Shown piece by piece: positions 43,639-52,640 of a stretch of DNA of 64,000 nt. Numbering within the stretch: position 1 is the stretch's first letter; each line of letters begins with the position of its first letter. The notes under the pieces are model-generated. The model worked only from the letters and a program-made list of their open reading frames with translations, had not been told where the DNA came from and ran no database searches. The position numbers and the translations under genes were made by a program. This DNA comes from Bacteroidota bacterium. Its GTDB lineage: Bacteria > Bacteroidota > Ignavibacteria > Ignavibacteriales > Melioribacteraceae. The DNA lies in NCBI GenBank assembly GCA_018818165.1, contig JAHISP010000080.1, positions 1-64,000 on the forward strand. Direction: 5' to 3'.

Positions 43639-44970
43639 ATGAATCAAAGACCAGAACTAAAACATAGAAAGTATCTCAGCCCTTCGGTAGATAGTTTTAT
43701 TGCAGAGGTAGTTGAATTTATGGTTGATAAAGAACTTGCCAAAATATTTGAAAATAGTTTCCCAAATACTTTAGATACAACCGTTAATTATTTTATCTCA
43801 AATAACCGACCTTCAACATTTGTAATTACCGGCGATATAAATGCGATGTGGTTGCGCGATTCATCTGCACAGGTAAATCCATACATTCCTTTTGCTAAAA
43901 AAGATTACGAGCTAAGAAAAATGTTAATTGGAGTAATTAATAAGCAAGTTGAAATGATATTATTTGATTCATACGCAAATGCCTTTAATGACGGTCCCGT
44001 TGGCAGCGAATGGCAAAATGATTATACCGAAATGAAACCAGAGTTGCACGAGCGCAAATGGGAAATAGATTCTCTTTGTTATCCAGTTCGTTTTTCATAT
44101 AACTTATGGAAATCTACTGATGATTCTTCATTCTTTGATGAAAACTATAAACAAGCAATTAAGAAAATTATAAAGACTTTTAAGGAACAACAGAGAAAAG
44201 AAAATGATGGACCTTATAGTTTTGGTAGAGCAACTGCTTGGAGTACAGATACAGTTCCAGGAAATGGTTTTGGAAACCCAATAAATCCAATTGGTTTGAT
44301 TGTTTCAATATTCAGACCCTCAGATGATGCAACCATTTTTCCGTTTTTAATTCCTTCTAATCTATTTGCTGTAAAATCACTTAGGCAGCTTTCAGAGATT
44401 TGTATAGAAATCTATAATGATTCTAAACTCGCAAACGAATGCATCCAATTAGCTGATGAAGTAGATAACGCTTTAAAAATTTATTCAAGTTTTGAACATC
44501 TAAATTTTGGAAGAATTCTTGCTTACGAAGTTGATGGTTTTGGGAATAAACTCTTCATGGATGATGCGAATATTCCAAGTTTATTATCGCTTCCATATTT
44601 GGGAATTATAAATTTGGATGATGAACTTTATCAAAACACCAGAAAGTTTATTTTAAGTGCCAGCAATCCTTATTATTTCCAAGGAGCTCACGCTTCCGGA
44701 ATTGGTAGTCCTCATACGTTAAAAAATAAAATATGGCCAATGAGCATAATAATGCAGGCTTTAACTTCAAATAGCGATGAAGAAATTAGAGATTGTTTGA
44801 GGTATTTAAAAAATACCCACGCCAATACATATTTTATGCATGAGTCTTTTAATATAGACAATTCTAAAGATTTTACAAGAAGTTGGTTTGCCTGGGCAAA
44901 TTCTTTGTTTGGTGAATTAATTGCAAAATTATATAAAGAAAATTCAAAAATATTATCATTTGAGTTATAA
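43639..44970 (+). CDS. GH125 exo-alpha-1,6-mannosidase
   Basis: 443 residues without signal peptide. It matches the GH125 family throughout: FVITGDINAMWLRDSSAQVNPYIPFA near the start, KWEIDSLCYPVRFSYNLWK, the TAWSTDTVPGNGFGNPINPIGLI segment, RPSDDATIFPFLIPSNLFA and FTRSWFAWANSLFGELI at the end. Family enzymes are inverting exo-alpha-1,6-mannosidases of N-glycan or mannan breakdown. The lack of a leader suggests that it works in the cytoplasm on imported Man-containing cores, upstream of the GH130/GH94 pair. It lies in one operon with the genes on both sides; the GH3 gene starts eight bases after its stop. Confidence 0.93.
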   Translation: MNQRPELKHRKYLSPSVDSFIAEVVEFMVDKELAKIFENSFPNTLDTTVNYFISNNRPSTFVITGDINAMWLRDSSAQVNPYIPFAKKDYELRKMLIGVINKQVEMILFDSYANAFNDGPVGSEWQNDYTEMKPELHERKWEIDSLCYPVRFSYNLWKSTDDSSFFDENYKQAIKKIIKTFKEQQRKENDGPYSFGRATAWSTDTVPGNGFGNPINPIGLIVSIFRPSDDATIFPFLIPSNLFAVKSLRQLSEICIEIYNDSKLANECIQLADEVDNALKIYSSFEHLNFGRILAYEVDGFGNKLFMDDANIPSLLSLPYLGIINLDDELYQNTRKFILSASNPYYFQGAHASGIGSPHTLKNKIWPMSIIMQALTSNSDEEIRDCLRYLKNTHANTYFMHESFNIDNSKDFTRSWFAWANSLFGELIAKLYKENSKILSFEL

Positions 44971-44978
44971 GGAATTTT

Positions 44979-47561
44979 ATGAAAGACTTTCTTAAATATT
45001 TTTTAGTTATACTTTTCCCTTCCTTCTTATTTGCACAAGAAGATATTCCTTTTAGAAATGTAGAATTACCTTTGGAGCAAAGAATTAATGATTTGGTTGG
45101 AAGTTTAACTCTGGAAGAAAAAGCTTCTCAAATGGTATATAATTCTCCAGCTATTGAACGACTTGGAATTCCAGCATATAATTGGTGGAATGAAGGATTA
45201 CATGGAATAGCTAGAAATGGTATCGCTACAGTATTTCCACAAGCTATTGGTTTAGCAGCAACATGGGATACTGATTTAATATTTAAAGTCGCTACTGTAA
45301 TATCTGATGAAGCTAGAGCTAAATACAATCAAGCAATTAGCCGGAATCAACATGGAATTTACCAAGGACTTACGATTTGGTCGCCAAATGTAAATATTTT
45401 CAGAGATCCTCGTTGGGGCAGAGGAATGGAGACATATGGGGAAGATCCATATTTAACAGGCGAAATTGCTGTCCAGTTTATAAAAGGATTACAAGGTAAC
45501 GACCCTAAATATCTAAAGACGATTGCAACACCTAAACATATCGCGGTTCATAGCGGACCCGAACCATTACGCCATACATTTAACGCTGTTGTTAGCGAGT
45601 ATGATTTAAGAGAAACATATTTAGCTCAATTTAAAAAATGTGTTTTAGAAGGTAATGCTTATTCGCTAATGTGCGCTTACAATCGTTTTCGAGGAGAAGC
45701 ATGTTGTGGTAGTGATCTTTTATTAAAAAAGATTCTTAGAGATGAGTGGGGTTTTAGTGGAATAATTGTTTCTGATTGTTGGGCAATTCCTGATATGTAC
45801 AATTATCATAAAATTGTTGAAACGGCAGAAGAGGCTTCAGCTATTACAGTAAAAGCTGGAACAGACTTGGAATGTGGAAACGCTTATGCATCTTTACTAA
45901 ATGCGCTTGATCAAGGTTTGCTTAATGAAGATGAAATTGATGCTTCTGTAAAAAACGTATTTAAAGCTCGTTTCAAATTGGGAATGTTTGATCCTGATGA
46001 AAATGTACCATACTCAAAGTTGACTGAATTTGATACAGAGGCAAACAAAAAACTTGCGTTAGAAACTTCGCGTAAGTCAATGGTTTTGCTTAAAAATGAA
46101 AATAATACTCTTCCTCTCAAGAAAGATTTGAAAACAATTGCAGTTATTGGTCCAAATGCTAATGATATTGAAGTGCTTCTTGGCAACTATAATGGTTTTC
46201 CATCAAATCCAATTACACCGTTGCAAGGAATACGTAATAAATTATCTAATTCAAAAGTAATTTATGAAAGAGGTTGTGAACTTGCAGAAGGAATGCCTTC
46301 GTTTAATATTATTTCATCAGAGTTCCTTTTTACTAATAAAGAACTCAACGAAAATGGCTTAAATGCGGAGTATTATAACAACAGTAAATTTAGTGGTGAA
46401 CCTCTTCATAAAAGGGTTGATAGTAATATTGATTTTGGTTGGTGGGATGCTGCTCCATTTGATGAATTTGATCCCGATGATTATGCAGTTGTGTGGACTG
46501 GTTATCTTGTTCCAAAAGAAACTGGTAAATATACTTTGGGTGGATATGGGTTTAATGGTTTTAAAATCTATCTCGATGATTCTTTGTTTGTTCAGTTTGA
46601 TGGGGAATTTGATCCAGTTAAAACTTATAAAGATATTGAACTAGAAAAAGGTAAGCCTTATAAGATAAAAATGGAATTTTATAAAAATCTGCGTTACTCA
46701 TTTGTGCAATTAATTTGGTCTGCTCCTGATAATAGTTTAGAGCAAAGAGCTATTGAAGCTTCAAAAGAAGCGGATGCTGTTATTTTGTGTATGGGACTTT
46801 CACCTAGAATTGAGGGTGAAGAAATGAAAGTTGCTATAAAGGGTTTTGCTGGTGGTGATAGAGAAACATTACAGCTTCCTGAAACACAAAGAGAATTTAT
46901 TAAGAAAATTCAAAAACTTGGCAAACCCATTGTACTTGTTTTATTGAATGGTAGTGCTCTAGCAGTTAACTGGGAAAATGAAAACATTCCTGCAATTATT
47001 GAAGCTTGGTATCCAGGGCAATCTGGTGGAGAAGCTATTGCAGATATTATTTTCGGGGATTATAACCCTGCTGGACGTTTACCTGTTACCTTTTATAAAT
47101 CTGTTGAGCAGCTTCCAGAATTTGATGATTATGATATGAAAAACCGCACATATCGATATTTTAATGGGGAACCGCTTTATCCTTTTGGATTTGGATTAAG
47201 CTATTCAACATTTGAATATAGTGATTTGAAATTAGCTAAATACTCCATCAAAAGTATTGACTCAACTTATATTTCTGTTAATATTTCCAATACAGGAAAA
47301 ATTGGTGGAGAAGAAGTCGCTCAGCTTTACATAAAAGCAGATAATGATAAAAAAACTGTAAAAACATTAAAGGGTTTTAAAAGAATTTATTTGCAGCCAG
47401 GTGAAACTAAGACGGTGGAGTTCAAAATTAACAAAGAAGTGTTAAACAGATGGATTGATAATACTGGTTTTTCTGTTGAAAAAGATAGTTACAAAATTAT
47501 GGTTGGAACTTCTTCTTCAAATAATGATTTATTTTCATGCACTTTACATGTTGTTGAATAA
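44979..47561 (+). CDS. Exported GH3 beta-glycosidase with PA14 insert
   Basis: 860 residues with a signal peptide ending at LFAQ. GH3 N-terminal barrel: YNWWNEGLHGIAR, TIWSPNVNIFRDPRWGRGMETYGEDPYLTG, PKHIAVHSGPE, and the nucleophile D266 in GIIVSDCW. A PA14 domain is inserted at ~440-590 (LNAEYYNNSKFSGEPLHKR ... FVQLIWSAPDNSLEQRA), followed by the rest of the second GH3 domain and a C-terminal FnIII-like domain (YPFGFGLSYSTFEYSDLKL). The KHxAVHSGPE motif and PA14 insert are usual in beta-xylosidases and some beta-glucosidases. In an N-glycan locus a beta-1,2-xylosidase for plant-type glycans is an attractive, unproven option. It ends the enzyme operon; 210 bases to the TonB receptor. Confidence 0.93.
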   Translation: MKDFLKYFLVILFPSFLFAQEDIPFRNVELPLEQRINDLVGSLTLEEKASQMVYNSPAIERLGIPAYNWWNEGLHGIARNGIATVFPQAIGLAATWDTDLIFKVATVISDEARAKYNQAISRNQHGIYQGLTIWSPNVNIFRDPRWGRGMETYGEDPYLTGEIAVQFIKGLQGNDPKYLKTIATPKHIAVHSGPEPLRHTFNAVVSEYDLRETYLAQFKKCVLEGNAYSLMCAYNRFRGEACCGSDLLLKKILRDEWGFSGIIVSDCWAIPDMYNYHKIVETAEEASAITVKAGTDLECGNAYASLLNALDQGLLNEDEIDASVKNVFKARFKLGMFDPDENVPYSKLTEFDTEANKKLALETSRKSMVLLKNENNTLPLKKDLKTIAVIGPNANDIEVLLGNYNGFPSNPITPLQGIRNKLSNSKVIYERGCELAEGMPSFNIISSEFLFTNKELNENGLNAEYYNNSKFSGEPLHKRVDSNIDFGWWDAAPFDEFDPDDYAVVWTGYLVPKETGKYTLGGYGFNGFKIYLDDSLFVQFDGEFDPVKTYKDIELEKGKPYKIKMEFYKNLRYSFVQLIWSAPDNSLEQRAIEASKEADAVILCMGLSPRIEGEEMKVAIKGFAGGDRETLQLPETQREFIKKIQKLGKPIVLVLLNGSALAVNWENENIPAIIEAWYPGQSGGEAIADIIFGDYNPAGRLPVTFYKSVEQLPEFDDYDMKNRTYRYFNGEPLYPFGFGLSYSTFEYSDLKLAKYSIKSIDSTYISVNISNTGKIGGEEVAQLYIKADNDKKTVKTLKGFKRIYLQPGETKTVEFKINKEVLNRWIDNTGFSVEKDSYKIMVGTSSSNNDLFSCTLHVVE

Positions 47562-47661
47562 AACATAAGTATATTTTAGCATAAAACAAATGTATCCGTA
47601 ATAAGTAAAAAAAAGAGTATAAACCTTTGATAATTTTGATATTGCGTTTTATAAAATATTA

Positions 47662-47684
47662 GTTTATTTTTCTAACGAAAATAC
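47662..47684. promoter_or_regulatory. Half operator / promoter element before TonB receptor
   Basis: The segment begins AGTTTATTTTT like the palindrome before the symporter, but the right half (CGAAAATAC) matches the expected AAAATAAAC at only about five of nine positions. It may be a weak operator or simply a promoter element; it lies 88 bases before the start codon. Confidence 0.3.
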
Positions 47685-47771
47685 TATGCGATTTACAATA
47701 ATATTTTTGAAAGATTAAAAATTGATTTACTTAAATAATTTTTTTGAAGACTCACTAATTTAGAGGAAATT

Positions 47772-50741
47772 ATGACACGAAAATTTTCAACTATACTGTT
47801 TAAAATATTTCTTTTAATTTTATTCGTTGGCCAAAGTAATGTTTTTGGACAAAGTGGAAAAGTTAGAGGAAATATTATAGATGCAGTTACTAACGATCCT
47901 TTACCATATGTGAATATTCAATTGGTAGGAACGAGTATTGGTGCCGCAGCTAATGAAGACGGAGAGTTTTTAATTGTTAATGTTCCTCCAGGAAAATATA
48001 CTTTAAGAGCTAGCTACATTGGGTATAAAAAAATTGAAAAAGAAATAGAAGTTTTCCCAACAAGAACAATTGAATATGAATTTGAAATGCAGCCAGAAAG
48101 TCTTACTGGTGAAACTGTTGTTGTAACTTCTCAAGCAGAAGGACAACGCCAAGCCATAAATGAACAAATAAATTCAATTGCAATTAAAAGTGTAGTATCA
48201 GCAGCGAGAATTCAAGAATTACCTGATGCTAATGCTGCGGAATCAGTTGGTAGATTACCAGGTGTTTCTATTATGAGAACTGGAGGTGAGGGTTCAAAAG
48301 TTGTTATTAGGGGGCTTTCACCACAGTACAACCGTGTTACCATTGATGGTGTTGAATTACCTTCTAATGCCACCACTACTGACCCAAATGCACACACTTT
48401 AGATTATGGTTCAAGTTCTTCAAGTCTTTCTGTTTCAGGTGATAGGGCATCAGATTTAAGTATGATCTCCTCAAATATGCTTGGTGGTATTGAAGTTATT
48501 AAAGCTATTACTCCCGATATGGATGCAACAGCAATTGGTGGTGTTGTAAATTTTTCCATGAGAAAAGCTACTAAAACTGAAAGTAGTAAACCACTATTTG
48601 AAATTTTAATGCAAGGTTCAAACAATACATTAAAAGATACTTATAAAGATTTTAAATTAGTTGGTTCTTATGAACAAAGATATTGGGACAATAGTTTTGG
48701 AATTTTTGCTCAAGCTAACTATGAAGAAAAAAACTTAAGCGCAAATGAACTTTCGGGAAATTATTATTTCGATGGGACATTGAATTTAACTGACGAAGGT
48801 GACCCTGAATTTAAAACAATGAATTTAACTGATGTATTTAGAAATCGTGATCGTTATGGTGCTACTGTTATATTTGATTATCTGCATGAAACAGGTAGCA
48901 TTGGTTTTATGAATTTTTATAGTAAAAGTAAGACAAATGAACAACGGAGAAGTGAAGATTATAATTTAAGAAACGATGATTTGTTTTACTTTGGAAATTA
49001 TTCTGACAACGATTTGACTGTTTATAGCAATTTATTGAGCATTAAACAAACTTTGGGTGATTGGGGTATGGATTTAAAATTATCTCATTCATATTCAGTA
49101 AGTGAGACGCCAAATGATGTTAAATTTAGCTTTTGGCAGGATCAAGCTGGCTTCGAAGATCTTTTACCTACATTAAAATATGCGACAACAAAAGAAATAG
49201 CCGAACGTGTTGTTCATGCTCCTGAAAACGCTGCTTTTTTTGATATATATGATGTTGAAAATATTTCAAAAGATAGAACTTATGGCGCAGCTCTTGATTT
49301 ATTTTCAGATTATACACTATCGCATTATTTATCAGCAAAAGTAAAATTCGGTGGTTCATTTCAATATAGAACACGATCTTATGATTACAACCAGCGCAGT
49401 GGTTCAGTATTTTATGATGATGGTGGGCAAGTGAACGCTGCCGTTATTAGAGCTTTTCCTCAGTTTGGCAGTAGTGTTACATTTTCTGATTTTATCGATA
49501 CAGACTATAAATATGGTGAATTTCTAAATGGTGATTATACTTTAGGAGATCCTATGAATATTGATCTAATGATGGATGTAATTGAAGTAGCTAAAAAAAA
49601 TCCAGGTACTGGAAATGGCGGCGGGTATAAGCTTAGAAAAGCTCCATCACTAATTAATGACTATTCGGGTAATGAAGCGAGAAGTGCTGGTTATGCAATG
49701 GTTAATTTTAATTTTGGACAAGTGTTTACTTTTATTCCTGGTGGTCGTTATCAAAACCTTACTTCTGAATATACTGGTATAAGAGGAGAAGAAGTTCCTG
49801 GTGGACTTCAGTCAATAGAAGTAACTAAAATAGTTTCACATGGTTATTTTTTGCCTATGTTGCATTTTAGAGTAAAACCTAATGACTGGTTACAAATACA
49901 CTTTGCATATACAAACACTCTTAATTACCCTGATTATAATACAATTATTCCTAGTTATTATATTGGAACTAATTTTATTAGATATAATAATTATGAATTA
50001 AAACCTGCAACAAGTGAAAATTTTGACCTTATTTGTTCAATTTATTCTAATGAGCTGGGATTATTTTCAGTTGGTGGATTCAAAAAGAATATTAAAGATT
50101 TAATATTTCCAATTCATACTTATCCTGAAGATTGGAGTATCTATCCAGAGGTTTATGAAGTGATAAAAAATCGACCTGAAAAATATTCATTAGTAAGTTA
50201 TAAAAATAACCCAATTAAAATAGATGTATATGGGATTGAAACAGAATGGCAAACAAATTTTTGGTATTTACCAGATCCCTTATCAGGGCTTGTTCTAAAC
50301 GTTAACTATACCCATATATTTTCTGAAGCAGAATATCCACGAACATATTTTGTAAGCAAACTTGACTCAAACTATATTTTACGCACAACAACAGTTGATA
50401 CAACATATTCATCTCGTTTATTAAATCAACCAAACGATATCTTAAACGTTTCACTAGGTTATGACTATGCTGGTTTTTCCATTAGAGTTTCAATGCTTTA
50501 TAAAGATAATATATTTAAGAATCCTGATTTTTGGCTTCAAAACCGTGTAAATTCAGATGAATACCTTCGATTCGATTTATCAGCAAAACAAGAATTACCA
50601 TGGTATGGTATTCAAGTATATCTAAATATAAATAACCTTACAAGTGAAGACGATATTGATATAAATCAGAAAACAAGTTATATAACAAACCAACAAAGAT
50701 ATGGGATGTCTGCTGACTTAGGAGTAAGAGTAAAATTCTAA
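47772..50741 (+). CDS. TonB-dependent receptor, Xanthomonas/Caulobacter-like type
   Basis: 989 residues with a signal peptide and an N-terminal carboxypeptidase-regulatory-like domain (~27-110: GKVRGNIIDAVTNDPLPYVNIQLVGT). The plug domain (~140-270) reads LPDANAAESVGRLPGVSIMR, VVIRGLSPQYNRVTIDGVELPS and GIEVIKAITPDMDATAIGGVVNFSMRKA. This is the pattern of the receptors used in CUT systems of Xanthomonas and Caulobacter, rather than SusC. A 22-strand barrel follows, ending in ADLGVRVKF. It should import the trimmed glycan into the periplasm. No SusD-like gene follows; the next gene encodes a type IX-secreted beta-helix protein. It probably has its own promoter in the 210-base gap before it. 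Confidence 0.92.
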   Translation: MTRKFSTILFKIFLLILFVGQSNVFGQSGKVRGNIIDAVTNDPLPYVNIQLVGTSIGAAANEDGEFLIVNVPPGKYTLRASYIGYKKIEKEIEVFPTRTIEYEFEMQPESLTGETVVVTSQAEGQRQAINEQINSIAIKSVVSAARIQELPDANAAESVGRLPGVSIMRTGGEGSKVVIRGLSPQYNRVTIDGVELPSNATTTDPNAHTLDYGSSSSSLSVSGDRASDLSMISSNMLGGIEVIKAITPDMDATAIGGVVNFSMRKATKTESSKPLFEILMQGSNNTLKDTYKDFKLVGSYEQRYWDNSFGIFAQANYEEKNLSANELSGNYYFDGTLNLTDEGDPEFKTMNLTDVFRNRDRYGATVIFDYLHETGSIGFMNFYSKSKTNEQRRSEDYNLRNDDLFYFGNYSDNDLTVYSNLLSIKQTLGDWGMDLKLSHSYSVSETPNDVKFSFWQDQAGFEDLLPTLKYATTKEIAERVVHAPENAAFFDIYDVENISKDRTYGAALDLFSDYTLSHYLSAKVKFGGSFQYRTRSYDYNQRSGSVFYDDGGQVNAAVIRAFPQFGSSVTFSDFIDTDYKYGEFLNGDYTLGDPMNIDLMMDVIEVAKKNPGTGNGGGYKLRKAPSLINDYSGNEARSAGYAMVNFNFGQVFTFIPGGRYQNLTSEYTGIRGEEVPGGLQSIEVTKIVSHGYFLPMLHFRVKPNDWLQIHFAYTNTLNYPDYNTIIPSYYIGTNFIRYNNYELKPATSENFDLICSIYSNELGLFSVGGFKKNIKDLIFPIHTYPEDWSIYPEVYEVIKNRPEKYSLVSYKNNPIKIDVYGIETEWQTNFWYLPDPLSGLVLNVNYTHIFSEAEYPRTYFVSKLDSNYILRTTTVDTTYSSRLLNQPNDILNVSLGYDYAGFSIRVSMLYKDNIFKNPDFWLQNRVNSDEYLRFDLSAKQELPWYGIQVYLNINNLTSEDDIDINQKTSYITNQQRYGMSADLGVRVKF

Positions 50742-50839
50742 TAAATAGATAAGGAGAATAGCAAACTTAAAAAATTTAATATGATATGATTTTTAACAAA
50801 AGTATTTTTTTATTTCACAACAACAAAAGGAGAAATCTA

Positions 50840-52564
50840 ATGAACAAACTGTACATCTTTACATTATTTTTAGCAATGATGGTAAGTCTTTCGGCGCAAT
50901 CTACAACCGAAACCGTACGCATTTCTAAATCACAAGCATTAGAAATTAGTAATATTATTAATGCTGATACATCTGTTTCCGATTACCGTATTTATGAGTT
51001 AGAACGTGGTGGTATTTATTACCTAGAAAGAGCATTTTTACTTAACAGTTCTTGCAAATTTGCTGCATATGGTAATGATGCAAGACCTCCAGTTTTGGCA
51101 ATGGCAGTCCGTGCTGATGGCTCTGCAGAAGGGTGGTTTTTTTATCTTAGTAAATCTGGAACTAGCCTTGAAGTTAATGATATTTATATGCTATCAATGG
51201 CAAATGATGGAACTACTTTAGGTTGGAGTAGAGGTATTTCCATTCACGCTTCAAATATTTCTGTTAAATTAAGAAGAGTTGTATTTGACGGCTTTACAGA
51301 GGCAGGTATCCGTGTCCAATCTGATTATGTAAAACTTGATGTTCAAGATTGCCATTTTAGAAACTTTCTCCATTCAGGTTCATATTTTGGTGGTCAACCA
51401 TTTATGACAGATGTTAACAAACAAGATTCAACTATTTTTATAAATAATACATTTTTTGCTTGTAACTCATATCTATTTTCAGTTAGAAGTTTATGTCCAA
51501 AAGCTGTTTTTGAGCACAACTCAGTTATTTATACAGTCGTAAACCCATTTTTAATCCGTCAATCTGCTAATCTTTCTATTGACAACAACCTATTCTATGC
51601 TGTTCATGCTTGGGGTGGAGATCCTGAACAAGTTATTGGTGCATGGTTCTTAAACTATCCAGATTCAACTTCTTCAAGTATTTATAGAATTAGAAGAAAA
51701 GGCGTTTACAATGGTTATGAAACAACTGGTCCTGAATATTACAATGATGAAGCTGCTGGAGAAATATTTATACCATCTGAAAGAGTTCACAAAGCAGAAA
51801 ACAATAACAACTATAATCCAGTTGAATTAGTTGACTTTTATAAAAATTGGAATGATACTGTAACTGTAATGGATAGTGTTGAAGTTTTAACTGGTCCAAA
51901 ACAACATTTATTACGTAAACTAACAATGGCAACTTGGGCAAATGATTTATCATTAAATACACTTGATACTTTAGCTATGCCTGATGTTTGGGATCATACA
52001 GCGAATGCATATTTAAAAGGTAATTTATCAGAAGACCCTGGTTTTAATGCTGACGTTAAAGCTCATGTTAATGAATTAGTTGGATATGTTAATAGAATTG
52101 CATCACGTAAACTTGATAATCCATGGCACTATGAATTAAACTTCCCTCCAAAATGGCCTATTCCTGAAAATTTAGCGTATAGCAACACTACCTTACAAAG
52201 CGCTGGAACAGATGGTTTTGCTCTTGGTGACTTAAACTGGTTCCCATCACAAAAAGCTGATTGGATTACTGGAGTTGAAGAAGTTGGAACTACTGTTCCT
52301 TCAGAATATACTTTAAGTCAAAATTATCCAAATCCATTTAACCCTACTACAAACATTGAATTTAGTATTCCAGAAGCTGGTATAGTTTCTTTAAAAGTAT
52401 TTGATGTTTTAGGGCAAGAAGTTACAACTTTATTAAATAGAGAAATGACTTCAGGATCATATAAAGTTAATTTTAATGCTTCAAAACTAACTAGCGGTAT
52501 TTATTTCTATACTTTGAATGGTAAAAATTATTCAAATACTAAAAAAATGATTTTAGTTAAATAA
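50840..52564 (+). CDS. Type IX-secreted parallel beta-helix surface protein
   Basis: The start is ATG 50840, which has a strong AAAGGAGAAA ribosome-binding site and a signal peptide ending LSAQ; the ATG 54 bases upstream has neither. About 574 residues. Residues ~60-340 look like a right-handed beta-helix (YYLERAFLLNSSCKFAAYG, LEVNDIYMLSMANDGTTL, VKLRRVVFDGFTEAGIRV, DVQDCHFRNFLHSGS), of the DUF4957/pectate-lyase-like kind. The last ~85 residues are a type IX sorting domain (NYPNPFNPTTNIEFSI to KKMILVK). No catalytic residues are identified. It is about 100 bases behind the TonB receptor and the only protein of the locus that should end up on the outer surface, so a glycan-capturing role, as SusD plays elsewhere, is a reasonable inference. 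Confidence 0.85.
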   Translation: MNKLYIFTLFLAMMVSLSAQSTTETVRISKSQALEISNIINADTSVSDYRIYELERGGIYYLERAFLLNSSCKFAAYGNDARPPVLAMAVRADGSAEGWFFYLSKSGTSLEVNDIYMLSMANDGTTLGWSRGISIHASNISVKLRRVVFDGFTEAGIRVQSDYVKLDVQDCHFRNFLHSGSYFGGQPFMTDVNKQDSTIFINNTFFACNSYLFSVRSLCPKAVFEHNSVIYTVVNPFLIRQSANLSIDNNLFYAVHAWGGDPEQVIGAWFLNYPDSTSSSIYRIRRKGVYNGYETTGPEYYNDEAAGEIFIPSERVHKAENNNNYNPVELVDFYKNWNDTVTVMDSVEVLTGPKQHLLRKLTMATWANDLSLNTLDTLAMPDVWDHTANAYLKGNLSEDPGFNADVKAHVNELVGYVNRIASRKLDNPWHYELNFPPKWPIPENLAYSNTTLQSAGTDGFALGDLNWFPSQKADWITGVEEVGTTVPSEYTLSQNYPNPFNPTTNIEFSIPEAGIVSLKVFDVLGQEVTTLLNREMTSGSYKVNFNASKLTSGIYFYTLNGKNYSNTKKMILVK

Positions 52565-52586
52565 AATAAAATTTCGTAGTACTTCC

Positions 52587-52640
52587 AATAGTGGGGCGTT
52601 TTTTAAGATATAATAATTCTTAAATAAACGTCCCACTATT
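52587..52640 (+). terminator. Terminator at the end of the glycan locus
   Basis: AATAGTGGG (52587-52595) pairs with CCCACTATT (52632-52640). The stem continues inward with CGTTT and TTTAAGA against TCTTAAA and AAACG, giving more than 20 pairs with few interruptions around a TATAATAAT loop. It is 23 bases behind the stop codon of the beta-helix protein and marks the end of the plus-strand arm. Confidence 0.7.

Noticed and set aside
47772-50741. SusC-type receptor
   Set aside because: No SusD gene follows, and the plug motifs match the Xanthomonas/Caulobacter type better.
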